Shown one piece after another: positions 31,261 through 45,200 of a DNA stretch of 64,000 nucleotides; position 1 is the first letter of the stretch; each line of letters starts with the position of its first letter. Position numbers and translations under genes: made by a program. Under the pieces are notes generated by a model. It searched no databases. It worked only from the letters and a program-made list of their open reading frames with translations, and was not told where the DNA came from. The stretch lies in contig NC_023749.2 in the NCBI RefSeq assembly GCF_000499845.2, positions 20,560,064 to 20,624,063 of the forward strand, in the 5' to 3' direction. The DNA is from Phaseolus vulgaris (taxonomy: Eukaryota > Streptophyta > Magnoliopsida > Fabales > Fabaceae).

Positions 31261-32817
31261 GGGACGACACTTGTTAAAAATGCCGATCTTTTCGCCTGGA
31301 CGGCCGCTGATATGCCTGGCGTAGACCCACAAGTTATCACTCACCGATTATCACTGTATAGAGAAGCTAAGCCAATAGCTCAAAAGAAAAGACATATAGG
31401 CGAGGAACGACGTCAAGCCGCACGTGAGGAAGCCGACAAATTGTTACAGGCTGGATTCATTCGGAAGGCCCATTACACCACATGGCTAGCCAACGTGGTT
31501 ATGGTGAAGAAAGCGAACGGAAAATGGCGTATGTGTGTTGACTACACAGACCTCAATAAAGCTTGCCCAAAAGACTCGTATCCTCTGCCTACCATTGATC
31601 GTCTCGTCGACGGTGCAGCCGGGCATCACATCCTCAGCTTCCTTGATGCCTACTCTGGCTATAATCAAATCCAAATGCACCCGGCCGACCGGAAGAAGAC
31701 GGCCTTCATGACTGATTCCGGCAATTTCTACTATGAAGTGATGCCCTTCGGACTCAAAAATGCCGGAGCCACTTATCAAAGACTAATGGACCACGTATTC
31801 CACGACATGATTGGTAGGAATGTTGAAGTCTATGTCGATGACATCGTCGTCAAGTCCGACTCATGCAAACAACATATTGCCGACCTAAAAGAAGTTTTTC
31901 AGGCCCTCCGCCAACACCAGATGCGACTCAATCCGGACAAGTGTGCGTTCGGCGTCGAGGGGGGGAAGTTCTTAGGTTTTATGCTAACTCATAGAGGCAT
32001 AGAAGCTAACCCCGAGAAGTGCAGAGCTATCTCCGAAATGCGAAGTCCCAACTCCATTCAGGAAATTCAGAGACTTATCGGCCGACTCACCGCACTATCC
32101 AGATTTGTTCCTAAACTCGCCGAACGAACGAGGCCCATCGTCCGACTACTGAAAAAAGCATCCCGCTTCGAGTGGTCGACCGAATGTGAGGAAATTTTCC
32201 TCGATTTGAAAACTTTTTTATCAACCACGCCGGTCATCCAGAAACCGGACGCACGAGAACCCATCATAGTCTACCTCGCCGTTTCACACGAAGCCGTCAG
32301 CTCAGTCTTAGTGCAAGAAATTAATTTTGAAGAACGACCGGTTTACTTCGTCAGCCGCGCCCTTCATGGCGCCGAAATCCGATACCAGACGATCGAAAAG
32401 GTAGCAATGGCCCTCATCATTACCGCCCGACGAATGCGTATGTATTTTCAGAATCATCGGATTATTGTTCGGACAAATTACCCTATTGTAAAGATCCTCA
32501 CTAAGCCAGATTTAGCCGGACGAATGATCGGTTGGACGATCGAACTATCCGAATTCCATATTCAGTACCAACCACGCGGAGCGATCAAGTCGCAAGCTCT
32601 CGCCGACTTCGCAGCTGAACTCACTACTTCTTCAGCCGAGACCGAACATTCATCATGGATCTTATATGTTGATGGCTCCTCCAACGAGAGGTCGTGCGGC
32701 GCTGGAGTTGTTTTGGAAGACCCCGGCGAGATTGTCATCGAGCAAGCCCTCAAATTCGACTTCAAAGATTCAAACAATCAGGCCGAATATCAATTTCTCC
32801 ACTCTCCTGTCCATTAA
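31261..32817 (+). pseudogene. Tat-3 reverse transcriptase, RNase H and truncated archaeal-type RNase H
   Basis: FAWTAADMPGVDP marks the start. RT: ANGKWRMCVDYTDLNKACP, MPFGLKNAGATYQRLMD, catalytic YVDDIVVKS (~31831). First RNase H: VYLAVSHEAVSSVLVQE, YQTIEKVAMALI. The second, archaeal-type RNase H starts WILYVDGSSNERS and stops after NNQAEYQ at ~32790, where AT-rich DNA adds a few random codons. Its last two catalytic residues and the whole integrase are lost. No internal stop. Confidence 0.85.
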
Positions 32818-33226
32818 GTGAGAACAAATAAAATAAAATTTTAAAATTAAAAAATCTTTATTTAATAAAGAAGAATATTAGTTTTAAAACAGAAAAGTAA
32901 CTAATTTCTCCACTCACCTGCCTAGAACAAATAAAATAAAATTTTAAGTTAAAAAACGCTTATTTAATAAGGAAGAATATTAGTTTAAAACAGAAAAGTA
33001 TCCAAAATGTTCAAATAACCAAAATAAATTGATAAAACAAAATATTAAGTAAGGATAAAGTAGGAAAACAATTTAGAGCAGTTAAAGTGGGAATAAAAAA
33101 TAACACAATAATAAATTAAATATTAATATAAAGATAAATTAGGAAAAAAAAATTAACAAAAGTTAGGAGAGATCCTTTATAATAAAAACACGGATCAAAT
33201 CAACTAAACGAAGAACTGAGAGAGAT
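32791..33226 (+). promoter_or_regulatory. AT-rich upstream region of the URI-like gene
   Basis: All that separates Tat-3 from the start codon. Contains a 111-bp tandem duplication (units start at 32792 and 32903, AATTTCTCCACTC) and the AT-rich dispersed repeat with GAGCAGTTAAAGTGG. CTTTATAATAAAAAC at 33175-33189, about 40 bp before the ATG, is a weak TATA candidate. The promoter must overlap this stretch or the retrotransposon. Confidence 0.4.
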
Positions 33227-36200
33227 ATGGAAGAATCCGTGAAGAAAGGCACTGTGACCTCACTGGCGTCCCTGTTCCCAGTAGAGGAGGCGCAGAAGGC
33301 GGCGAAGCGCGTCGAAGAAGCCATTGCCGGCAAGCACAGCGAGCTCGATTGCGTACGAGGTTTCATCGCCGACAATAACAACCTCGTCAACCTTGTCCAC
33401 AAACTACCTGAAGAACTCTCCCACGATATCATGGTAACCAAAAAACAAACCCTTTTTCACGGGAAATTAATATGTAATCCAAGATAACTGAGTTTTTTCT
33501 TTTCAATTTAGGAGGAAGAGTGAGTAAAAGCAGAAAACTTTAGGTACTGTTTTTAGAGTTATCATTAGAATTGATGTTTTATCTCGATAATTTTATCAAT
33601 CTTTTAATGCATGTTTTATTCGACATTTTGTCGAGTTATAATTATATTTTTGTTTGAAGAATAACAGAAATAATCCTGAAGTATTTTATCGAGTTTAGTT
33701 CTTATGGTTAATTTCACCCTTTTCGTGTTTCAACTCTTATGTTTTTCTTTTGCTAAACCGTTTCAAAATTATGGGGTTCTTAGGTTCCGTTTGGCAAAGC
33801 AGCGTTCTTCCCTGGTCGTTTGATTCATACCAATGAGTTCCTGGTACGTGTCTTCCCCTTTCGATTCCTTGATTGAATCTGCGCTTTCTCAGTGGCAAAA
33901 GGTTTTGTTTTGTTTTGGTTGTTAGGTTCTTTTGGGAGAAGGGTATTATGCAGAGAGAACTTCGAAACAAACAGTTGATATTTTGCAGCGAAGAGGGAAG
34001 TCCTTGGATTCGCAGGTTGATTCCCTTGAGGCTAATATCAAGGACCTTGAAGCAGAGGCTTCGTTTTTCAATGCCACAGCTTCTCAAGTAGCGGTGAGGG
34101 TTCACTTCTTTGTTTTGCTCTTCACTTTAATGATAAGTTGAATTTGATTTGTGTTTAGGCAATTTTTACGGTGAGTGACACTGTTTTCTGTTTTAGAAGT
34201 AGGTTGTGGTTTGATTGTTGTAACCATTTAGACCCTGTTAGGATAAATTTATGTGTAAGCACCTGCACTTGCAAGAGAAGGAAGTAAGAATTTAAAATGA
34301 ATTGAGCTTTTCTCATAAGAAATGAGATAGTTTCTAAAAGAATTAGTGTATAGTTTTAGATTATGAAAAAAAACTTAATTTGTTTTACTTATTTTCTTCT
34401 CCTATAAGTGCTTGTTTAAATGCTTCTATTATGAGTTCTTTTATAATAAGTGCTTAGTCAAGTTGTTTACCCAAACACATCATATATTATGATATTAGAA
34501 GTTTAGTTTTTTTTTAACAAACCAATTAGGGTGTTGTTAAACTCTACCAAAGACAGAAACATTGAGCTAAAACCATGTGTTTCTAAGACAACACGAGTGC
34601 TTTATTTGCATTAAGAAATAGGAACCAATACAATAATAAAGGAGATTTTATATCCTCTAATAACAAAGATATGACACGAGAAAAAGGAACCAATTAGCAT
34701 GAGTGTTTCTGTTTTCCCTAGAGTGTTGAGCTGAAACCATGTGTTTATTAGACAACACGAGTTTTTTTATTTATATTGAGAAAAAGGAATCAATACAATA
34801 AATAGAGGAAATTTGATATCCTCTAATAACAAAGATATGATATGAAAATAAAATGTTTTTAATAATACATATATAATCTAGATATTTGTGATTATATAGG
34901 ATCACCTCCCTATTTCTGTACTTAGAACAATATATCTCGTTACATAGGATCAACTGCTTATTTCTTTAATTATAAGGTGTTTTACTCTATCCTCACACTA
35001 TGCTACATTTCTTTTATGATATTCTCCTTTTGTGTTTGTATGCTTTTGTTAGCTCTTGATCTTGATATTTTGATGTTTGTATAAATTATTAATTGCTGTG
35101 GTGGTTTAATTTCACACAGGAGGGTCTTGTGGAGATAAGGGAAGATTATGTGGAGAAAGACTTTAATGAAGGGGAATCCAAATCAGGCATGTTCTAGCCT
35201 TATATATATATATATATTGTTTTTAATTTTCCCATTATTCAAGGTTGATATAAGATGATAGTTAAAGTTCATGATAAATAGAAACGGGTAGAGAGAAGGC
35301 TGGAATGTCTGGATAAATTGAAGTCTTTTGTCTTAGATTTATATTTATTAAGATTATACAAATAACAGTAATTCCCATCCTCTAACAAATCAGATATCAT
35401 TTATGCATTACTTTGACTTTTACATTCTACTACGATTTGTTGGCAGTAGCATTTATGATTTATTATTTTGATGGGTGTGCTGATATTTTGTTTGGATTTG
35501 CATGGAAGACTTGAATTTTTGTATCATTCATCTTAATTTCTGCACTTTTGTTTTCTATTTTATGATAAACAAATTGTAGAGCTACTTATAGTTTTTTTTC
35601 CTCATTTCTTACTTATCTCCAAGCTATCAGCTTTCAGATACTACTTATTTTATTCAAGTAATTCATATAATGCTGAGTACTTCTCTCCTTTGTTTTGTTT
35701 CATTTTTTTCTTTCACTTTTTGAATACTAGTAGTTGAAAGAAATAATGGTTATTTCTGATGTGATTTACAAATATGATTACAGTCTCAATTTATAGACTC
35801 TTTACTAATTAAGAAAGGAAATAATAGGTAATGAAAACAAGAAATAATGAGTGATTAAAGCTGTACAAATCAAATCACTAACAAATTTGTCATAATAAAG
35901 AATAAAATCTGCACTTAATTACTAAATAATTCTCTTGATTATGCAACACACCCACTCAAGCTGGTGAATGTATATCTATCATTCCCAGCTTGCAAGTAAG
36001 ATCTTTGAACTGTTTTATGGGAAGTCCCTTAGTTAACATATCTGTCAATTGGAGTCTTGAAGGGATGTACTCGGTGGCTATAAGACCATTATCCAACTTT
36101 TCCTTAATAAAATGTCGGTCTATCTCTACGTGCTTTGTTCGATCATGTTGAATTGGATTGACTGCAATACTGATAGTGGACTTATTATCACACGCCAAAC

Positions 36201-39200
36201 CCATAGGAGCTTCATAATTTATTTTGAGGTCATCAAGTATGATCTTCATCCATAATAGTTCACAAACCCCTTGAGCCATGACTCTAAATTCTACCTCTGC
36301 ACTTGATCTTGCAACTACATTTTGTTTCTTGCTCCTCCATGTCACCAGATTTCCACCCAAGAACATGCAATAGCTTGTGGTGGTTCTCCTATCAACAATT
36401 GATCTTGCATAATCAACATCAGTATATACTTTCATGGATAAGTTTTCTCCCTTTTTGAATAGCAATCCTTTCCTTGGAGAGGCTTTGAAGTACTGAATAA
36501 TTCTATTTACTGCCTGCAACTGTCTTTCTCTTGGATCATGCATAAATTGGCTAACCACACTAACTACATAGGTTATGTCTGGCCTAGTGTGTGATAGATA
36601 AATGAGTTTTCCCACAAGTCTTTGATATTGTGTCTTCTCCACTTTTGGGTTTTCCTCATCATTCCCAATCCTATGATTTTGCACTATTGACACTCCTCTG
36701 GTCTTACAACCCAACTTACCTGTCTTTTTGAGAAGATCAAGGATGTATTTCCTTTGAGAAATAAAGATGCCCTGTCTAGTAAGCAACTTCTATTCCAAGG
36801 AAGTACTTCAGCTTCCCAAGATCCTTCATCTCAAATTGAGCAGCCAGTTTCTCCCTCAAATTTTGTTTTTCAATCTCATCATCACCTGTAATAATCATAT
36901 ATCATCTACATAGACCAAAAGTAGAGTGAGTTTACCATTATGAGAATGTTTTATAAACAGAGTATGGTCACCTTGGCTTTGTCGGTACCCCAAAGATACC
37001 ATAGCTTGAGTAAACCTTCCAAACCAAGCACGAGGTGATTGTTTAAGACCATGCAAGGCCTTCTTAAGTCTGCACACCTTATTCTCTTCATTAACATTAC
37101 CATAGCTCGATGGAATCTCCATGTATACTTCTTCCTCCAAGCTTCCATGCAAGAAGGCATTCTTAACATCAAACTGATGCATCTCCCAATGAAAGTGCGC
37201 TGTCAAGGAGAGAATAATTCTGACTGTATTCATTTTTTCTACTGGAGCAAAAGTTTCCTCATAATCGATCCCATAGGTTTGAGTGTACCCTTTTGCAACC
37301 AACCTTGCTTTATATTGATCCAACGTGCCATTAGACTGATACTTCACTGTGTATATCCACCAACAACCCACTGCCTTCTTATCCTTTGGTCTCTCTACAA
37401 TCTCCCAGGTCTCATTCTTTTCTAATGCCTTCATTTCTTCATTCATGGCTCGAACCCAGTTTTCATCCTTTAAGGCTTCTTGTACTGATGTAGGGATTCT
37501 AATAGAATCAATAACTGAAAGAAAACTCTGGTGCTGCATAGAAAGTTTTTCTGTAGACACAAATTGAGATATAGGATATTTGGCACAAGATCTTTTTTCT
37601 TTTCTCAAGGCAATAGGTAAATCATCTAGGTTAGTTTCATTTAAAGTATCCTCAAAAGTCTCATAAGTATGAGTTCTTACCTCCGGTTCGGACAATTGAA
37701 ATTGCTGTTCGATCAGGACGGGTTCTTGTTGCCTTCGTTGGTATTGTTTCCCAAAGTATCTGTCCTCATTATTCTTCTTTGGTAATGATGTTGGTATATG
37801 GTCTTTGTCATTCTCCCTAAGAACGAAATCCTGCAACAAAGGAAAAGGTGGCAACTCAAGGTCCTCAACTTCTTGAATACTCTCCCCCTGAAGCTGAGAA
37901 CTAGGAAAGAAAGACTCTTTTTCATGGAAGGTGACATCTTTGGAAATATAAACTTTACGACTTTGAGGATGATAACATTTGTACCCCTTTTTGTTGGGGG
38001 CATAACCAATGAAGACACATTTGATGGTGCGAGGATCTAACTTACCTCGATACGGACTATGAACATGGACAAAAGCTGGACAACCAAAGACACGACTCTG
38101 AAGACTAGTTAACATGGGAATAAAAGGATAGAATATGGTCATAAGCTGAATAGGAGTAACACCCTCTAGAACCCGAGAGGGTAATCTATTAATAAAATAA
38201 GTGGTAGTCAGGACGGCTTCCCCCAGTAAGATTTTGGAACAGACATTTGGAAAAGTAAAGCTCTAGTTACCTCAAGGAGATGACGATTTTTTCTTTCAGC
38301 AACCCCATTTTGTTGAGGAGTGTCCACACAGGTTAATTCATGAGCAACTCCATTTTCCTGAAGAAACTTTGAAAGGTTCTGGTTTACATATTCTCTTCCA
38401 TTATCAGAACGTAATCTCTTAATTGGACTTTCAAATTGTGTTTGAACCATTTTGTAAAAATTTACAAACAGGTGAAAAACTTCAGACTTATCTTTCACGA
38501 GGAATATCCAGGTAACGCGAGTACAATCATCAATAAATGAAACAAACCATTTTGCACCTGAGATATTAGGAATAAATGAAGGTCCCCATACATCAGAATG
38601 AATAAGATCAAAAGGTTTTGAACTTCTATTATTATTTGAAGGAAAAGTTATTCTATGGTGTTGAGCAAACTGACAAACATCACAATGAAAAGACTCAACC
38701 GATAATTTTGTAAATAAAACAGGAAATAAGGATTTTAGGGTACTAAAAGGAGGATGTCCAAGACGTCTGTGTTGAAGCCATATCTGAGAAGATGACCAAG
38801 ATTCAGTGCCTTGCTGAAGACTAGAAGTGTGTGCTTGTAGTTTAGCACATTTTTTAGTTTCTTCCTGCTATAAGTAATATAACCCGCCCTGCTCTTTAGC
38901 AAGTCCAATTGTCTTCCTCGTGGCAAGATCCTGAAAAACACAATGGGAAGGAAAAAATGTCACTGCACAATTTAAATCTTGGGTAATCTTATGAATAGAC
39001 AAAAGGTTATTAGATAGGTTGGGAACATGAAGCACATTTTTTAAAGGGAAGGAAGGTTGAAGGTAGATATTACCACGACCAGTAATGGGGGTATTGGAAC
39101 CATTAGCTACAGTAATATGTTGGTTATAAGATAAGGCATTGTAGGATGAAAAATAAGAGGAATGAGGTGTCATATGATCAGTAGCACCAGAGTCTATAAT

Positions 39201-42200
39201 CCAGATATTCTCAGTACCAGAAACATTAAAGGATAAGAAACTAGAACTCTTACCACTCATGGTTAAAGAACAAGAGCTAGTCTTACTAAGAGAGTTCATG
39301 AGAGCTCATAAACGTTCCAACTCTTCTTTGCTGAGTGAGGGGACCTCCTCTGCTTTTTGAGGGAAAGGTAAGGTCGTACTTTCAGAGTCAGATGATGCTT
39401 GATTAGCATGCCTTTGTATGGTACCTTTGAATCCTCCAGTACGTTCCAAGACCTTCTCCTTTCCATGAAGTTTAAAGCACCTTTCCTTAGTATGACCTAT
39501 CTTTTTACAATAACTGCACCAACGATCTTGTGGGAGGCTTTGTGGGAGGCTTTCTAAATGAAGGAAATGAACCTTTTATAGGGCCCTTGCCAATCGCCAC
39601 AACTGAACTATCAACAGAGTTGTTAGTACTTAGAGCTGAACTATCAATGGAGTTGCCCCCATCCAACATTACTAACTCCGAGTTTCTTCCCCTTGTACAA
39701 TATCTATTTATATCTAATAATATCTAATAATATCTAACGGAAAAGAAGGTTGAAGGTGGATGTTACCACGACCAGTAATGGGGGTATTGGAACCATTAGC
39801 AACTGTAATATGTCGGTTACAAGGCATTGTAGGATGAAAAACAAGAGGAATGATGTGTCATATGATCAGTAGAATCTGAGTCTATAATCCAGATATTCTC
39901 AGTACTAAAAGCATTAAATGATAAGAAGCTAGAACTCTTACCACTCATGGTTAAAGAACAAGAGCTAGTCTTACTAAGAGAGTTCATGAGAGCTCGTAAA
40001 CGTTCCAATTCTTCTTTGCTGAGTGACATGACTTCCTCTGCTATTTGAGTTTCAGAGTCAGATGATGTCTGATTAGCATGCCTTTGTATGGTACCTTTGA
40101 ATTCTCCAATACGTTCAAAGTCCTTCTCCTTTCCATAAAGTTTGAAGCACCTTTCCTTAGTATGACCCGTCTTCTTACAATAGTTGCACCAACGATCATC
40201 ACAATTAGGCTTTCCAAATGAAGAAAATGGACCTCTTTAGGGGCCTTGCCAGTAGCCAGAGTTGAATTATCAACAGAGTTGCCTGCAACCAGAGATGAAT
40301 TATAAACAGAGTTGCCAGCAGCCAGAGCTGAATTATCAACGGATTTACCCCCATCCAACATTACTGATCTTCGAGTTTCTTCCCCTCGTACAATGTGAAA
40401 AACTTTTGAGACAGAAGGGAGTTTTTCCTTACCCAAGATCTGAATCCTAATTGGATCAAATTCAGAGTTCAATCCAGAAAGAAATTTAAATATTCTCATC
40501 CTTTCAAGGAATTGTGCTAGTGCGATAGAGTCATCTGTGCACTTCATTTTCAAATTTTGATATTGATCTAATTCGATCCATGAACCATTCAACATACCAT
40601 AATAGCTTGTTACTGACAGGCTCCCTTGGCTGGTATGGAAGATCTTGTTTTCTATCTTGTAACATGCTGCAATATCTTTCTTCATAGAGTATGTTTGACA
40701 AAGGTTTTCCCAAATCTCCTTAGCAGTGGAGAAGAACATACAATTTCAGCTAATTGCTGGTGTCATAGAATTCCATAACCAGGTCATGATAAAAAAAGTC
40801 TTCATCGTCCCAATCTTCATATTTAGAATCCGTTTTGGCTGGAGGGTTCCCATCTAGGTGATTCAATTTCTTCCTTCCCTTGAGAGTAGCACGAACCAAC
40901 AGGGCCCATTGTAGGTAGTTGTTTTCATCAAGACGATAGTTGCTTTGCAACACCTGCAAATCAATGGAGTTAAGAGGGGTTGTATTTTTAGCCGACATTG
41001 GTAAGAGTTGACAGCAATAAGACAAAACTGATTGGGCTTTGCAGGAAAAAAAAACTGGTGGTGGTTCTGTTTGGAAAATAACGCCGGTCAACGACGGTCA
41101 GCGGCAGTCGACAGTGGTTGGTGGCGGTCGGCAGTGGTCGGCGACCAGCGGTTGTAGTGACGGTCAACGACACAAAGTGGTAGTAGTCAATGGAGGAGAA
41201 AAAAAATTACAGCAATGAAGGTTGTCCAGAAAAGTAATTTCAACAATGAAGGCTGCCCAGAAAAGTAATTGCAGCAATGAAGGCTGCTAAAAAAGGATTG
41301 CAGAAGCAGAGTCTCCCAGATCAGGAGCTCTGATACCAAGTTGAAAAAAATAGATGAAATTTATTTATGATGTGATTACAGTCTCAATTTATAGACGATT
41401 TACAACCTAATTAAGGAAGAAAATAATAGGCAATGAAAGCAAGAAATAATGAATGATTAAAACTGTATAAATCTAATCAAATCACTAACAAATTTGTCCT
41501 AATAAAGAATAAAATTTGCACTTAATTACAGAATAATTCTCCTGATCATGCAACACTAGTCAAAAGATGTTTGGAATAAATCAATTTTTTGTTTTTGTTT
41601 TACTTTTGTTGGAAGTAAATAAACCTAGATATACACAATAACTGTGATACAAAATTAATTTGAAGTATAGAAAATCTCATCTCATAAGCTAAATGCTAGA
41701 ACTTTAAAATCGGTATATCCCATTTTATTGAGCTACTCAGAAAAAAAAAATGCTTAGAATTTAAGTTGCAAGCAAAGTTAATTGTTTTAGTTTTAGTTTA
41801 TTTTGTGACTTTGTTAAAAATAAATTTGTATCTTTTATTTGTTAGAATATATGGTCTTAAATGAGAGGGGAGTGAATTGTTTAAGAGGGGTTTTTGGAAA
41901 CTTTTTCAGATTTAACAAATTTTTTTTGTGTGAATCCAGAACATGAATCAAGTTAGCCAATAATATAAGCAATTAAACAGTAAAGCAACAGAAAAACAAT
42001 CGGTTGTTTATATAAACAAAACTTAAAACAGAATTTAAATGAGTTCAAAGTAAGAGAGAGATACACCAATAGTTTATATTGGTTCACTCTTAAGCCAAAC
42101 GCTACATCCAGTCCCCAAAAAACCACTGGGTAATCCACTAAGCAATCAAACCAGATTACAAAACACAAACCACCAAAGTAGTGACCTTGAACCCTTCCTT

Positions 42201-45200
42201 TGACAAAACACACCAGGAGTATTGATCTTGACCCCCTCAAGAACACACAACACTCCTTGGCTACACAACACCAGAAATACAGTAGATTTAGAAGGGATTA
42301 CACTTGTTCACAGTACAAACTAAAATCAATACAATTGTAATCCTATTCCACTCTCTTTGAAAACCCAAAGCTTGATATGAATGTTCAAATCTTAGAATCA
42401 ACTTTGACACAATTCAAAAACTCAAATCTGTTTCTTTTACTTGTTTGAAAACATAAACAAACTAATTATTCAAAAACTCAAAGATTGGTCAAAGTAATTA
42501 ATGAAGGAGTGTATTCAGTTGAAAAACATTTAAGGCATATTCAACATTCAAAACTGAATTCTATTACGATTTTCAAAGAAACAATCGGTTGAAACCACGA
42601 AACAACCAATTGTTTGGTTTGACAGTTAAGTCAACCAAACTAAAACAGTTTTCAACTTTTTCAAAACTCCTAGTAAAACAACTAGTTGATTCGACAAAAC
42701 AATAGGTTGTTTTTCACTTAGTTGGAAAAACACTTGATTTCAAAAAGGTTTTAAATCACATCAATTTTAGATTCAACAAAGGAGTGGATCACATTCTATT
42801 CTACCCAGATTCCACCCAAACACAACAGCAACACCAGCCTTTCATCAAACACTTTGGATTTGAATTCTTCAAAGCACTTGATCACTCTTGATCAACATTA
42901 TTCGCTCTATTAAAAAATTTGTCAATATCAAACACTAATGTTATATAATAATAAAAAAAGACAAAAGAATACATCTCAAACCGATTCCGAATTAGATAAT
43001 AAGACCTTGGAGACAATAAAATGATATAGTAATTTCATAAATATCTACTTCAAATATGAGGTGGCATATTTTTATAAATAAAATTATGCACGAGCATTTA
43101 TAATTTTGGTTCAAATTGGATTGAATTAGTTTTCAAAATTACATTTGAAATCTGATCCAGTCTACATAATAAGTTTATATTTTGGGGTTAGGGTGTTCAT
43201 GATGTCTAGTTCAGTTTTTGCAGTTTATTTTTGATAAGTTTATGAACAGTATATGAATTAGACATTAAGGATCTTTTCAGTAGGCAATAGGTTGTTTCTC
43301 TCTACAGATCAGGCATATTAAATGAAAAGAAAGAATAGGGTCAATCCCCTGTGTATATTGAACTCATAGGGTTATGTTTATATAGAAAAAAAAACATATG
43401 GACTAAGAAACCCATTACATAAATATGAAATATATAACAATATCTATAATATCTCATAATATCTAATAATATCTAACACTCTCCCTCAAGCTGGTGCATA
43501 CAGATCATATCTGCTAATTGATTATTTGAATTAACAAACTCAGTCTTGATATCTCCCGATATAATCTTTTCTCGAATGAAATGACAATCAATCTCAATAT
43601 GTTTGGTCCTTTCATGAAAAACTGGATTTGAGCTAATATGAAGAGCAACCTGATTATCACATGTGTCATTTGAGTGATCTCTCCAAATTACAATTCTTTA
43701 AGTAACTGTTTAAGCCAAATAAGCTCGCAAGTAGCCGAGGCCATAACTCTATATTTTGCTTCTGCACTAGATCTTGCCACAACACTTTGTTTGTTGCTCT
43801 TCCAAGAGATCAAGTTATCACCAATGGAGACACAATAACCAGAAGTTGATCTTCTATCAGATGGAGATCCTGCCCAATCAGCATCTGAATAGCAAACGAC
43901 TTTAATATGGTTATTATGACCATATAACAAACCTTTTCCAGGAGAGCCTTTAATGTACTTCACTATACGAATTGCCCAATCAACATTTGAATAACAAACG
44001 ACTTTAGTATGGTTATTATGACCATATAACAAACCTTTTCTTGGAGAGCCTTTAATGTACTTCACTATACGAATGACTGCATTCCAATGTTCTTCACATG
44101 GAGAATTAAGAAATTGATTCACCACACTGACTGCAAAGGAAATATCTGGACGAGTAACAATGAGATAGTTCAATTTTCCAACTAATCTCCTGTACTTTTC
44201 AGATTAGGTAGAAGCTTGACATTGGGATCCATGGGAGTGTCAACAGACTTTGAATTCATCAACACAATTTCCTCCAAATATCCAATGCGTATTTTATTTG
44301 AGAGAGAACAATACCAGTATTGGATTGTGCTACCTCAATCCCCAAGAAATATCTGAGTTTGCCAAGATCTTTGGTCTGAAAGTGTTGACAAAGGTGTTGT
44401 TTTACTTGTGAGATGCCATGGTGATCACTGCCTGTAAGAACAATATCATCAACATATACTACGAGATAGATACACCCAGCACTCGAGTGACGATAAATAA
44501 CTGAATGATTTGCTTCACTGCGAGTCATACCAAACTGTTGAACAACATTGCTAAATTTTCCAAACCAAGCCCTAGGAGACTGCTTGAGGCCATATAAGGA
44601 TTTGCGAAGACGACAAGCCAATCCAGCAGACTCCCCTTGAGCAACAAAATCGAAAGGTTGCTCCATATAAATTTCTTCCTGCAAATCTCCATTAAGAAAA
44701 GCATTTTTGACATCCAGTTGATAAAGAGACCATTGTTGAAGAGCAGTCATAGCTATGAATAAGCGAACAAAAGCCATCTTTGCCACTGGAGAAAAAGTAT
44801 CACCATAATCTAAACCAAAAATTTGGGTATAACCCTTAGCCACAAGACGAACTTTGAGACGATCAAATAGTACCATCAGGACCAACTTTGATAGGAAAAT
44901 TCCACCTACAACCAACAACAGATTTCCTAGATGGTAAAGGAACAAGTTCCCAAGTTCCACTATTCTGAAGTGCATTCATTTCATCAAGCATGGTCTGACG
45001 CCAACCAGGATGAGCTAAGGCATCACCTACAGTTTGGGAATGGATACAAAAGCAATAGACGAAAGGCAGGTATAAAAGGGTTGAGATAGTCTATGGTAAC
45101 TCAAAGCAGTATAATGTGGAGAGGGATTACGGGTAGAACGTATACCTTTACGGATAGCAATAGGAAGATCAAGTTCAACTGTCGGAGGTTCAACTGTAGG

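Larger units (their letters stand above)
28311..32790 (+). mobile_element. Tat-3: Tat-type Ty3/gypsy element, 3' truncated
   Basis: LTR 28311-28867, PBS, then one gag-pro-pol frame from 28918 with only two nonsense codons, ending abruptly in the second RNase H domain at ~32790. It belongs to a different Tat subfamily from Tat-1 and Tat-4: shorter LTR (0.55 kb), CCGACCGGCC-rich, different gag. No 3' LTR. It ends ~440 bp upstream of the URI-like start codon. Confidence 0.85.
35733..41555 (-). mobile_element. Cop-1: Ty1/copia element inside intron 4, antisense to the gene
   Basis: 5.8 kb with ~216-bp LTRs (35733-35948, 41339-41555), perfect 5-bp target duplication CTAGT (35728-35732, 41556-41560), PBS matching initiator tRNA-Met and a PPT (GAGTGGGTG on the minus strand). 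Gene order gag, protease, integrase, RT, RNase H is diagnostic of Copia. Frames are broken and a 693-bp internal tandem duplication is present. The LTRs differ at roughly 10-15% of sites by eye, so it is clearly older than the Chr elements. Confidence 0.88.

Noticed and set aside
34771..34953. 60-codon minus ORF in intron 3
   Set aside because: Within a duplicated AT-rich intron segment; no domain.
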